The notes under the pieces were generated by a model that ran no database searches, had not been told where the DNA came from, and was given only the letters and a program-made list of their open reading frames with translations. A program made the translations under genes and the position numbers. A DNA stretch of 57,647 bases from Microbispora siamensis (GTDB lineage Bacteria > Actinomycetota > Actinomycetes > Streptosporangiales > Streptosporangiaceae), in assembly GCF_016863095.1 (NCBI RefSeq), contig NZ_BOOF01000045.1, forward strand, positions 1 to 57,647, in the 5' to 3' direction. Shown here piece after piece: positions 50,707 through 57,647 of this stretch (its first letter is position 1; each line of letters starts with the position of its first letter).

Positions 50707-51753
50707 TCAGCTTGGGAGCGGGTCCTGGCCGAGGATCCTGGCGCCGTTGGCGGCGGAGGCGCGGACCGCGGCGAAGCCGGAGTCGATCATCTCGCGCTCG
50801 TACGAACGCAGTGCCGGGAGCAGGGGACGGCCACCGGCGAGAGCGGCGGCCAGGCTCGCGGCGTCCCGGAGGGCGAGGTTGGCCCCGGCGCCCCCCGCCG
50901 GGCTCATCGCGTGGGCCGCGTCGCCGAGCAGCGTGACGCGGGTGGTGTCCCAGGGGGCGATCGGAACGCTGGTGCGCAGCACCAGCGGGAAGATCTCCCG
51001 CCAGTCGGCGAGCATCCGCCGGATGCGGGGATGCCAGCCGGACGTCATCTCCATGACGAGGGATCTGAGCAGGTGCGGCTCCGGCGGCAGCTCTTCGGTG
51101 CGGGCGCTGAAGGAGAGGGTGGCGTAGTCGCGGGTGTGGGCGATGCCCACCACGCGGTGGCCGGGCCCGGTGACCGCGCTGAACACGTGGTCCAGGTCCT
51201 CGGCCGACTCTCGCGGGATCTTGCCGTAGAGCTGGGTGAGGCCGGTGCCGACGACGCGGGCGTGCGGCAGATACTGCCGGCGCACGGCGGAGCCGACGCC
51301 GTCGGCGCCCACCAGCACCTCGCCGATGGCGGTGGTGCCGTCGTCGAAGCGCGCGGTCACATACTCGTCCTCCGCCTGGAAGGCGGTGAGGCGCTTGCCA
51401 TAGGTGACCAGCCCCTTCACGTCGGCCAGCAGCGTGTCACGCAATTCCTGCCGGTCGACCGACAGGTGCCGGCCGCCGAAATCGTGCTCTTCCAGCACCC
51501 GCAGTGCCGGATCGAGACGGACGAACCGCGGCCCGGGCGTGTGGGCGGCGGCCAGGAACGCGGCCCAGCGCTCGGGCGCGAGCACGGATGCCAGCGCGTC
51601 GATGCCCAGGTCGCCGAGATGGAGACGGTATCCCTGCCCACGGATCACGGGCGAGGCGTCGCGTTCGTAGACGGCCACGTCGACGCCGGTCCCGCGCAGT
51701 CCGTTGGCCAGGGCCAGCCCGCCGAGACCGGCCCCGATGACGATCACTCTCAT
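50707..51753 (-). CDS. FAD-dependent monooxygenase
   Basis: A 348-residue class A flavoprotein: MRVIVIGAGLGGLALANGL is the FAD loop, LVGADGVGSAVRR the DG motif and VTLLGDAAHAMSPAGGAGAN the GD motif. It likely hydroxylates an aromatic or drug-like compound; substrate is unknown. Its start overlaps the stop of the NmrA-like gene by 4 bp, so both are made together, and an AsnC-type regulator is divergent from the pair. Confidence 0.9.
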   Translation of the reverse strand: MRVIVIGAGLGGLALANGLRGTGVDVAVYERDASPVIRGQGYRLHLGDLGIDALASVLAPERWAAFLAAAHTPGPRFVRLDPALRVLEEHDFGGRHLSVDRQELRDTLLADVKGLVTYGKRLTAFQAEDEYVTARFDDGTTAIGEVLVGADGVGSAVRRQYLPHARVVGTGLTQLYGKIPRESAEDLDHVFSAVTGPGHRVVGIAHTRDYATLSFSARTEELPPEPHLLRSLVMEMTSGWHPRIRRMLADWREIFPLVLRTSVPIAPWDTTRVTLLGDAAHAMSPAGGAGANLALRDAASLAAALAGGRPLLPALRSYEREMIDSGFAAVRASAANGARILGQDPLPS

Positions 51754-52613
51754 CGCCGCTCACCGCCGAAGTCGGCCGCGTGCTCGGCGGCCCACGCCGA
51801 CAGCGGTGTGGCCGGAGTTCCGGTGATGTCGAGCACGGCAGTGGTGACGGCGGGCGGCGGGGCGGCGATCAGCGTGGCGTACCCGTCGAGCAGTTCGTCC
51901 ACGAAGCCGTCGGGAAAGCCGGGATCGGCCAGCAGCCTGGCGCGTTCCTCCTCCCGTGTCAGCTCGTGCCAGCGCAGCGGGCGCCCGGTCGCCTCGCCGA
52001 TGATCCGCACCTGCTCTTCCTGGGTGAGCACCTCGGGTCCGGTGAGCGTGTACCGGCGCCCGGCGTGCCCGTCCTCCGTCAGGGCGCGTACGGCCACCGC
52101 CGCGATGTCGTCCTCGTGGATCGGCACCGTCTTCAGTTGCCCGTAGGCGCCTCGCACGATGTCACCGGCCTTGATCTGCTCGCTCCACCACAGGGTGTTG
52201 GCCATGAAGGTGCTGGGGCTCAGGATCGTCCACTTCATGCCGGACTGCTCGACGAGGTGTTCCACGGTGGCGTGCCAGCGGGCGACCGCGGTGGGCTGCA
52301 GCTCGGGGGCCACGCCCGGGCGTGCGTCGCCACCGGTCATGAAGACGACCCGGCGGGCGCGGCGCTTGAGCGCGCCGACGAGGGGCCGGGCGGGTTCGGC
52401 CGAATGGAACGGCCACATCAGGAACGCCGCCTCGACACCGTCAAGGGCGCCGGGTGCGTCCAGGTCCGGAGTGACGACCTCGACGCCCGTGGGGAGGCCG
52501 GCGGTTCGCGGGCGGCGGCTGGTCGCCCGTACGGCGGCGCCCGCCCGGGCGAGTCGCTCCACGACGCGCCGGCCGACGGTTCCCGTGCCGCCGAAAACCA
52601 GGTAAGTGCTCAT
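51750..52613 (-). CDS. NmrA-family NAD(P)-binding protein
   Basis: A 287-residue atypical SDR: STYLVFGGTGTVGRRVVERLA is the dinucleotide loop, and the later IHEDDIAAVAVRAL and YTLTGPEVLTQEEQV are typical of NmrA/YtfG-like proteins, which sense or use NAD(P)H and quinones. It is co-translated with the downstream flavin monooxygenase (4-bp overlap) and divergent from an Lrp/AsnC regulator with 81 bp between starts. Confidence 0.9.
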   Translation of the reverse strand: MSTYLVFGGTGTVGRRVVERLARAGAAVRATSRRPRTAGLPTGVEVVTPDLDAPGALDGVEAAFLMWPFHSAEPARPLVGALKRRARRVVFMTGGDARPGVAPELQPTAVARWHATVEHLVEQSGMKWTILSPSTFMANTLWWSEQIKAGDIVRGAYGQLKTVPIHEDDIAAVAVRALTEDGHAGRRYTLTGPEVLTQEEQVRIIGEATGRPLRWHELTREEERARLLADPGFPDGFVDELLDGYATLIAAPPPAVTTAVLDITGTPATPLSAWAAEHAADFGGERR

Positions 52614-52694
52614 GCGCCCACGATCACCTCTCACCTGCGCCGCCCGCAGGCGGGCGGGCTCTCTGCGGCGAAAAGTCGCATGAAACCATGAGAT

Positions 52695-53645
52695 ATGGAG
52701 AAAACCAGCGTGCTTGACGGCCTCGATCGTGCTCTCGTGCACGCGCTTCAGATCGACGGCCGGGCTTCCTTCCGCCGGATCGCCGAGGTCGTCGGCACCT
52801 CCGAGCACACCATCGCGCGCCGCTACCGCAGGCTGCGCTCTCAGGGGCTCCTGCGGGTGGTCGGGGTGCTCGACGGCACCCGCTTCGGGCAGACCGCCTG
52901 GGCGGTGCGCCTGGTGTGCACGCCGGACGCCGCCGGGCCGGTGGCCGAGGCGCTGGCCCGGCGTGAGGACACCGTCTGGGTGCGCCTGCTGTCCGGCGGC
53001 ACCGAGATCGCCTGCGGCGTCCAGGCCGGCGGGGAGGGAGACGACCTGCTGCTGAGGAAGCTCCCCAAGACGCCGCGCGTCGTCGCGATGTCGGCGCACG
53101 CCACGCTGCACATGTTCGCCGGATGGCGCAGCCGGACCGTCGTGCTCTCGGACGAGCAGGCCGCACGCCTGCGCCCGGATCACGTGGACGAGCACGAGAC
53201 CAGCCTGGACGACGAGGACCGTGCCCTGCTGCGGGTGCTGGCCCGGGACGGCCGGGCCGGCTTCGGCGAACTGGCGGCGGCGGCCGGGTGCTCGCAGACC
53301 ACGGCCCGCCGCCGGCTGGAGCAACTGCGCGCCGGCGGCGCGCTGCGCTTCGACGTCGAGATCCCCGCCCGGGCGCTCGGCTACCACGCCGAGGCCTGGT
53401 TGTGGATGAAGGTCGAGCCACGGGCGCTGACCACGGTCGGCGCGGCCATGGCCGGGCACGCCGAGGCCGATGTGGTGGCCGCCACCACCGGCCCCACCAA
53501 CCTGATGGCCGGGGTGACCTGCCGGGACACCCGGGCCCTCTACCGCTACCTGACGGAGCGGGTGGCGACGCTGGACGGAGTGCGCGAGGTGGAGACCGCC
53601 CCGGTGATCCGCACCGTCAAGCGGGCCGGTGCCCTGCTGCCCTGA
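52695..53645 (+). CDS. Lrp/AsnC-family regulator, tandem-domain type
   Basis: A 316-residue regulator with two Lrp units in tandem: the first helix-turn-helix at about 10-55 (RIAEVVGTSEHTIARRYRRL), the second at about 175-215 (LAAAAGCSQTTARRRLEQL), each followed by a RAM-like ligand part. Typical Lrp proteins are 150 residues, so this double form could act as a pseudodimer. It is divergent from the NmrA/monooxygenase operon and probably regulates it. Confidence 0.9.
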   Translation: MEKTSVLDGLDRALVHALQIDGRASFRRIAEVVGTSEHTIARRYRRLRSQGLLRVVGVLDGTRFGQTAWAVRLVCTPDAAGPVAEALARREDTVWVRLLSGGTEIACGVQAGGEGDDLLLRKLPKTPRVVAMSAHATLHMFAGWRSRTVVLSDEQAARLRPDHVDEHETSLDDEDRALLRVLARDGRAGFGELAAAAGCSQTTARRRLEQLRAGGALRFDVEIPARALGYHAEAWLWMKVEPRALTTVGAAMAGHAEADVVAATTGPTNLMAGVTCRDTRALYRYLTERVATLDGVREVETAPVIRTVKRAGALLP

Positions 53646-53742
53646 GCCCCCTGCCCTGAGCCCTGCTGCCCCGAGCCCGCTGTCCTGTTGCTTTCGTGCT
53701 CTGCTGTCCTGATGTCCTGAGCCCCGTTGCCCTCAGCCCCGG
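53640..53742. repeat. Degenerate CCTGAGCCC direct repeats
   Basis: Just past the AsnC stop the sequence repeats variants of CCCTGAGCCCC/TGCC several times (for example at 53640-53650, 53653-53664 and 53716-53727), mixed with CTGCTGTCCTG units. It is a low-complexity, C-rich tandem region between convergent genes, probably slippage-prone. Confidence 0.6.
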
Positions 53743-53745
53743 GAG

Positions 53746-55170
53746 TCAGGCGACGGGCTCGGCCACGGCGGGTTCGCTGGGCTCGGCGGAAGCGGCGGCG
53801 GCCCGGGTGCGGCGCAGGGAGTAGACGCTGACCGGGACGCCGACCAGCACGATCGCCGCCGCGATCACCAGCGTGAACCGGTACGCCTCCAGGAAGGCGT
53901 GCAGCGGAGCGCCGCCGACCGCGCTCTGCCTGGCGCTCAGGATCGCGCCCAGGATCGTGATGCCGAGCAGGCCGAAGACCTCACGGGAGACGTTGAGCAC
54001 GCCCGAGGCCACGCCCGCCCTCGCGGGGGGCATCGCGTTCAGCACCACGTTGGTCAGCGGGACGAGCAGGCCGGCGCCCGCGCCGTACAGCAGGAACCAG
54101 GGGAGCAGGTCGCCGTAGTGGGAGCCCTCGCCGGCGCTCGACAGGCCGCCGACGGCCACCGCCATCAGGCCGAGGCCGACGGCGACCGTGCCCGCGCTGC
54201 CGAAGCGCTCGGCGATCCGCGGTGAGACGCTCGCGATCACCGCCATGAGCAGCGCCATGGGCACGAAGCCCGCGCCCGCCGCCGTCGGGGAGAACCCGAG
54301 CGCGCTCTGCAGGTAGAGCGCGGTGAAGAAGTAGATGCCGAAGACGCCGAACGACCACAGGCCCATCGACAGCAGGCCGCCGCTGAAGACCCGCTCACGG
54401 AACAGCGTGAGGTCGATCATCGGCTGCGCCGTACGGGACTCGACGACCAGGAACGCGACGGCGGCCACCGCGAAGACCGCGAACGCCCCGATGATCGGCG
54501 CCGAGGTCCACCCACGCGACTCGCCCTCGATGAGCGCGTAGGTGAGGGCGAACAGCGCCACGGCGGAGGTGGCCAGGCCCGGCAGGTCGAGGGACGCCCG
54601 CCCGGACGAGGCCCGCTCGACCCTGATCGAACGCAGGCCGATCACGGCCGCGACCACGCCGATCGGCAGGTTGATCAGGAAGATCCAGCCCCAGTCGGTG
54701 TTCTCGCTGAGAAAACCGCCGGTGAGCGGGCCGATCGCGAGGGCCAGGGCGCCGACCGCGCTCCAGATGCCGACGGCCGTCGCCCGCTCGCGCGGATCGG
54801 GGAAGATCCGCGGCAGCAGGGCCAGCGTCGACGGTGTCACCAGCGCCGCGCCGAGCCCCTGCACCGCCCGTGCCGCGATCAGCGTCTCCTGGCTCCCGGC
54901 GAGGCCCGCTGCCACCGACGCGAGCGTGAAGACCGCCAGGCCGCCGAAGAACGCCGTCCGGGGGCCGAAGACGTCCGCCAGGCGTCCGCCGGCGAGCAGC
55001 AGGCCCGCGAACACCAGGATGTACGCGCTCACGATCCACTCCAGGCCGGAGATCGTCAGCCCCAGGTCCCGCTGGATCGTCGGCAGAGCCACGTTGACCA
55101 CGTTGTTGTCCAAATAGGTCATGAATGTCGCGAGCGCCACCGCGACGAGCGCCCACCACCGTCCGGACAT
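53746..55170 (-). CDS. MFS drug transporter (DHA2, 14 helices)
   Basis: A 474-residue proton-coupled exporter. Helix 1 carries FMTYLDNNVVNVALPTIQRDL (motif D1), the helix 2-3 loop GRLADVFGPRTAFFGG, and WGWIFLINLPIGVVAAV typical of DHA2. AGGAGG five bases before ATG 55170 sets the start; the longer frame is not needed. It is divergent from a TetR gene and its promoter region is packed with operator copies (55183-55242), so it is probably induced by its substrate through that regulator. Confidence 0.92.
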   Translation of the reverse strand: MSGRWWALVAVALATFMTYLDNNVVNVALPTIQRDLGLTISGLEWIVSAYILVFAGLLLAGGRLADVFGPRTAFFGGLAVFTLASVAAGLAGSQETLIAARAVQGLGAALVTPSTLALLPRIFPDPRERATAVGIWSAVGALALAIGPLTGGFLSENTDWGWIFLINLPIGVVAAVIGLRSIRVERASSGRASLDLPGLATSAVALFALTYALIEGESRGWTSAPIIGAFAVFAVAAVAFLVVESRTAQPMIDLTLFRERVFSGGLLSMGLWSFGVFGIYFFTALYLQSALGFSPTAAGAGFVPMALLMAVIASVSPRIAERFGSAGTVAVGLGLMAVAVGGLSSAGEGSHYGDLLPWFLLYGAGAGLLVPLTNVVLNAMPPARAGVASGVLNVSREVFGLLGITILGAILSARQSAVGGAPLHAFLEAYRFTLVIAAAIVLVGVPVSVYSLRRTRAAAASAEPSEPAVAEPVA

Positions 55171-55182
55171 GTGTCCTCCTCT

Positions 55183-55242
55183 TGTACGCGGTACATGTAC
55201 GGCGTACATGTACGGTGCATAGGAGACCTTGTACGGCGTATA
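55183..55242. promoter_or_regulatory. Four-copy TetR operator array
   Basis: A 13-bp motif, consensus TGTACGGCGTACA, occurs at 55183-55195, 55196-55208 and 55209-55221 in direct contact and at 55230-55242 after eight bases. Copies 2 and 4 are nearest the consensus. The copies overlap the divergent promoters of the DHA2 pump and the TetR gene, as expected for autoregulation. Confidence 0.8.
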
Positions 55243-55279
55243 GTTGTCAAGTGCCGAGGAGGTAGGGAGGCTGCGGGCC

Positions 55280-55975
55280 ATGGCGAACACAGAGCGGCTG
55301 AGCCGCCTGAGTCTGGTCGAGAAGGCCGTCGAGCTGGCCGACGCCGAGAGTCTGGAGTCGGTAACGGTGCGACGGCTCGCCCAGGAGCTCGGGGTGACGC
55401 CGATGGCCCTCTACTGGCACGTCAAGAACAAGGACCAGTTGCTCGTCTGCGTCGCCGACCACCTGCTGGCCGAGGTCACCCCCGAGTTCGAGCCGGCCGC
55501 GCCGTGGAACCTGCGGCTGCGGGCGATGGTCGAGGCGCTGGTCGGGGTGATGCGGCGGCACCGGTACATGCCGGGGCTGTTCGGCATGGTCGAGAAGCAG
55601 GAGCTCCCGAGCTTCAGCCGCGCGACCGACACCGCGCTCGACCTGCTCGCCCAAGCGGGTTTCACACTGAGCGAGGGCTACGCCGTCTCCACATACCTGC
55701 TGCACGGCGCGATGGCTCTGGTCGACAACGAGCCCGGCTGCCCCGGCGCGTTCACCGCAGCGGAGGCGGCCGAGTTGCGCCGGCAGAAGCGGCTGGCCCT
55801 GGAACGGCTCCCCGCCGACGAGTTCCCCCGCATCGTCGAGTACGCCAAGACGATGGAGGAGGAGCCCGACCTCGACGCCTACTACGCCTTCGGCCTGGAT
55901 CTGCTGATGTCCGGGGTCGAGGCCATGGCCGCGAAGAGGACGCCGAGCAGCGCGACGCAGAACAGCACGAGATAG
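55280..55975 (+). CDS. TetR-family regulator of the two flanking MFS pumps
   Basis: A 231-residue regulator. The DNA-binding part (about 12-60) reads LVEKAVELADAESLESVTVRRLAQELGV... TPMALYWHVKNKDQLL, and the C-terminal TetR_C domain is helical, like the drug-binding TetR/TetR_C class. ATG 55280 has GGGAGG about eleven bases upstream; an earlier TTG start is less likely. The end overlaps the convergent second pump gene by 94 bp. Operators with the same core lie before both pumps. Confidence 0.9.
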   Translation: MANTERLSRLSLVEKAVELADAESLESVTVRRLAQELGVTPMALYWHVKNKDQLLVCVADHLLAEVTPEFEPAAPWNLRLRAMVEALVGVMRRHRYMPGLFGMVEKQELPSFSRATDTALDLLAQAGFTLSEGYAVSTYLLHGAMALVDNEPGCPGAFTAAEAAELRRQKRLALERLPADEFPRIVEYAKTMEEEPDLDAYYAFGLDLLMSGVEAMAAKRTPSSATQNSTR

Positions 55976-57333
55976 GTGGTGCGGAACCCGGCCATGAGCT
56001 GTCGCAGCGCGACCGGGGACACCTGTGACAGCGTCCCCGCGTAGACCTGGTCGCGCAGCGCCGGCGCCACCGAGGCGGTCAGCACGCTCAGCGTCGTCGC
56101 CACGCTGAGCACGACGCCGACGTTCATGACCATCAGGCGGAAGCCGTTCACCACGCCGCGGCTCTCCTCCGGCAGCGCGCTCATGACCTGCGTGGTGTTG
56201 CCGGTCAGGAAGGCGCCGCTGCCGCATCCGCACACGAAGAGCCCGATCCCGATCACCCAGTAGGGCGTGGCCGGGCCGGCCGAGACCGTGAGGACGAGCA
56301 GCCCCGACGCCGTGAGCGCGCACCCGCCCACCGACAGCGCGTACGGGCTCACCCGGCGGCCCAGCGTGCCCGCCAGGGGAGAGGCGATGGTCATGCCCAC
56401 GGGGACCGGCAGCACGCCCATCCCGGCCGCCAGCGCGTCGGCCCCGCGAGCGGCCTGGAAGTAGAGCCCGGCGAGCAGGATCAGCGACGAACGCGCCAGC
56501 GCGTTGGCGAACGACGCCAGATTGGCGCACAGCAGCATGCGCCCGCCGAACAACGTGAGGTTCAGCACCGGGTTGCGCGCCCTGCGCTCCACCGCGAACA
56601 GCGCGGGGACGAGCGCGGCGGCGGCCACGCCGGGCAACGGCTCGCCCTGGCTGATGGCGATCAGCACGGCCGACAGGGCGGCGAACACGATCAGGTTGCC
56701 CAGCGCGTCCACGGACTGCCGGGGACCGGCCGGGACCTTCCGCAGCACGGCCGCGCCCCAGGCGAGCGCGACCACCCCCGCGGGGACGTTGATCCAGAAG
56801 ATCCAGCGCCAGCCGAGCGTGTCCGCGATGAGGCCGCCGAGGGTCGGCCCGGCGAGCTGGGCCACCGAGAGCGTGGCCATGTAGACGCCCATCCCCTGGC
56901 TGAGCCGGTCGGGCGGGAAGGCGGCGGTGACGATCACCGTGCCGTTGGCCAGGATCATGGCCGCGCCGAGCCCCTGGAGTGCCCGCAGGGCGATGAGCAC
57001 GCCGACGTCCGGCGCGATCCCGGCGAGCAGCGACGCGCTCGTGAACAGGCCGAACCCGACGAGGTAGACCTCCCGTCTGCCGAGCAGGTCCGCGACGCGG
57101 CCGAAGAACACCAGCGTCGCGGTGCTGATCAGCAGATGCGCGAGCAGGATCCAGCTCGACGCCAGTGGCCCGGCGTCGAAGTGCCGTACGACCGTGGGGA
57201 GGGCGACGTTCAGGGTGCTCGAGCTGAGCCCGATGAGCACGAGACCGAGCCCGGTGACCGAGCAGACCCTCCAGGCGTACCGGAGGGCCTTCGTATGGTC
57301 GGCTGAGCCTGGCTCTCGGGGGATGTCGGCCAT
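55882..57333 (-). CDS. MFS drug transporter (DHA2-type), second pump
   Basis: A 483-residue 14-helix transporter with LSSSTLNVALPTVVRHF (motif D1), FFGRVADLLGRREVYL (motif A) and WRWIFWINVPAGVVAL. Start at ATG 57333, MADIPREPGSAD; the longer upstream frame is not supported. The GTACGGCGTAC operator lies 14 bp before the start. Its 3' end is antisense to the last 94 bp of the TetR gene. Confidence 0.9.
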   Translation of the reverse strand: MADIPREPGSADHTKALRYAWRVCSVTGLGLVLIGLSSSTLNVALPTVVRHFDAGPLASSWILLAHLLISTATLVFFGRVADLLGRREVYLVGFGLFTSASLLAGIAPDVGVLIALRALQGLGAAMILANGTVIVTAAFPPDRLSQGMGVYMATLSVAQLAGPTLGGLIADTLGWRWIFWINVPAGVVALAWGAAVLRKVPAGPRQSVDALGNLIVFAALSAVLIAISQGEPLPGVAAAALVPALFAVERRARNPVLNLTLFGGRMLLCANLASFANALARSSLILLAGLYFQAARGADALAAGMGVLPVPVGMTIASPLAGTLGRRVSPYALSVGGCALTASGLLVLTVSAGPATPYWVIGIGLFVCGCGSGAFLTGNTTQVMSALPEESRGVVNGFRLMVMNVGVVLSVATTLSVLTASVAPALRDQVYAGTLSQVSPVALRQLMAGFRTTYLVLFCVALLGVLFAAMASTPDISRSRPKA

Positions 57334-57346
57334 GCCGTCGATTTTG

Positions 57347-57361
57347 ACGTACGCCGTACGT
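57347..57361. promoter_or_regulatory. TetR operator copy before second MFS pump
   Basis: ACGTACGCCGTACGT, read on the other strand as ACGTACGGCGTACGT, contains the same GTACGGCGTAC core as the array at 55183-55242. It sits 14-28 bp before the start codon of the second MFS gene. Confidence 0.7.
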
Positions 57362-57571
57362 CCTGAATGTCCCAGGATCCACTCAGCGGGCGCGGCGGCG
57401 CCGCATTCGGTCGACGACGGATTGGAACGTTCTTGACCGTCCGGGCTTACGGATAGCGGAGATGCGCATACGTGATGTTTAGCGTGACAACCCACAAATC
57501 TCTTGGCGCGTGAATCACGTGCGTAACTTGTGTAATCCGCGCACTTCGTGTGCTTGAGAAAGGGAAGTCCC

Positions 57572-57647
57572 GTGGCTATCAAGTTGCCGGGCGGACGCAC
57601 GATCGGCCTGATGACGGCTGGTGCTCTGGCTGGATCGGTCCTGGTTC
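57572..57647 (+). CDS. Secreted protein, N-terminal fragment (cut by window edge)
   Basis: GTG 57572 with GAAAGGGAAG about seven bases upstream begins MAIKLPGGRTIGLMTAGALA and continues GSVLV, a basic start followed by a hydrophobic signal segment. The rest lies outside the window, so its nature is unknown. The 238-bp region before it is AT-richer and presumably carries its promoter. Confidence 0.6.
   Translation, partial: MAIKLPGGRTIGLMTAGALAGSVLV

Noticed and set aside
53646..53742. CRISPR-like array in the CCTGAGCCC repeats
   Set aside because: Units are short, degenerate and without spacers; this is low-complexity sequence, and no cas gene is near.
57400..57571. Riboswitch before the last secreted-protein gene
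   Set aside because: The leader is AT-richer, but no recognisable aptamer core or conserved hairpin set was found by eye.

Overview
The window is high-GC DNA from a filamentous actinobacterium, most likely of the order Streptosporangiales. This rests on pervasive G/C third positions, GTG starts, a 67-residue BldC homologue, a DUF3073 protein, a GAF/ANTAR/STAS signalling set, a class F sortase and several MarR/TetR-controlled efflux genes. The genus cannot be fixed from sequence alone. No rRNA, tRNA, CRISPR array or intact insertion sequence was seen.

Layout. 1-2662: end of a sigma factor gene, an NAD(P)-binding protein, a MarR regulator and an efflux pump with a double palindromic operator. 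3216-9903: a compact biosynthetic cluster that is the most interesting part of the window. It encodes a TrpF-like protein lacking the usual catalytic cysteine, uracil phosphoribosyltransferase, an indigoidine-synthetase-type NRPS with an inserted oxidase, a PptA-like tautomerase fused in frame to the NRPS but with its own Shine-Dalgarno site, and a PsuG-like C-glycosidase. The set resembles minimycin/indigoidine pathways and ends at a strong terminator; an IS605-type end remnant lies inside it. 10062-20585: a secreted beta-helix protein under a LacI-type palindrome, SRPBCC protein, sortase, GT2 glycosyltransferase with a small membrane protein, an MFS pump and a fused 5-oxoprolinase.

20749-24035: an uncharacterised two-gene operon (GNAT/Mom-like plus YunG-like cysteine-hydrolase protein; a C-terminally membrane-anchored protein) that runs tail to tail, with a 213-bp coding overlap, into an HD hydrolase gene. 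24194-29756: flavin monooxygenase, lipoamide dehydrogenase, F420-type oxidoreductase, lipoprotein, and a deletion scar holding the ends of a MarR gene and an NTF2-like gene. 29952-33398: GAF, GAF-ANTAR and STAS signalling genes, pyrD, a CopZ-like metal chaperone and a conserved protein.

33637-44976: small conserved proteins, pentapeptide-repeat protein, GH20 hexosaminidase, lipoprotein amidase, LacI and TetR regulators, bldC, valine/leucine dehydrogenase and DUF3073. 45355-47861: purM and purF. 47992-53645: a DUF4190 membrane protein, an SCP-like protein, an ECF sigma factor with a membrane-anchored partner, a flavin monooxygenase/NmrA pair and a divergent Lrp/AsnC regulator. 53746-57333: a TetR gene flanked by two MFS drug pumps; matching GTACGGCGTAC operators before both pumps suggest one regulator controls both. 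The window ends in the signal peptide of a secreted protein.

The long antisense reading frames opposite the real genes are products of GC-skewed codon use and were left out.
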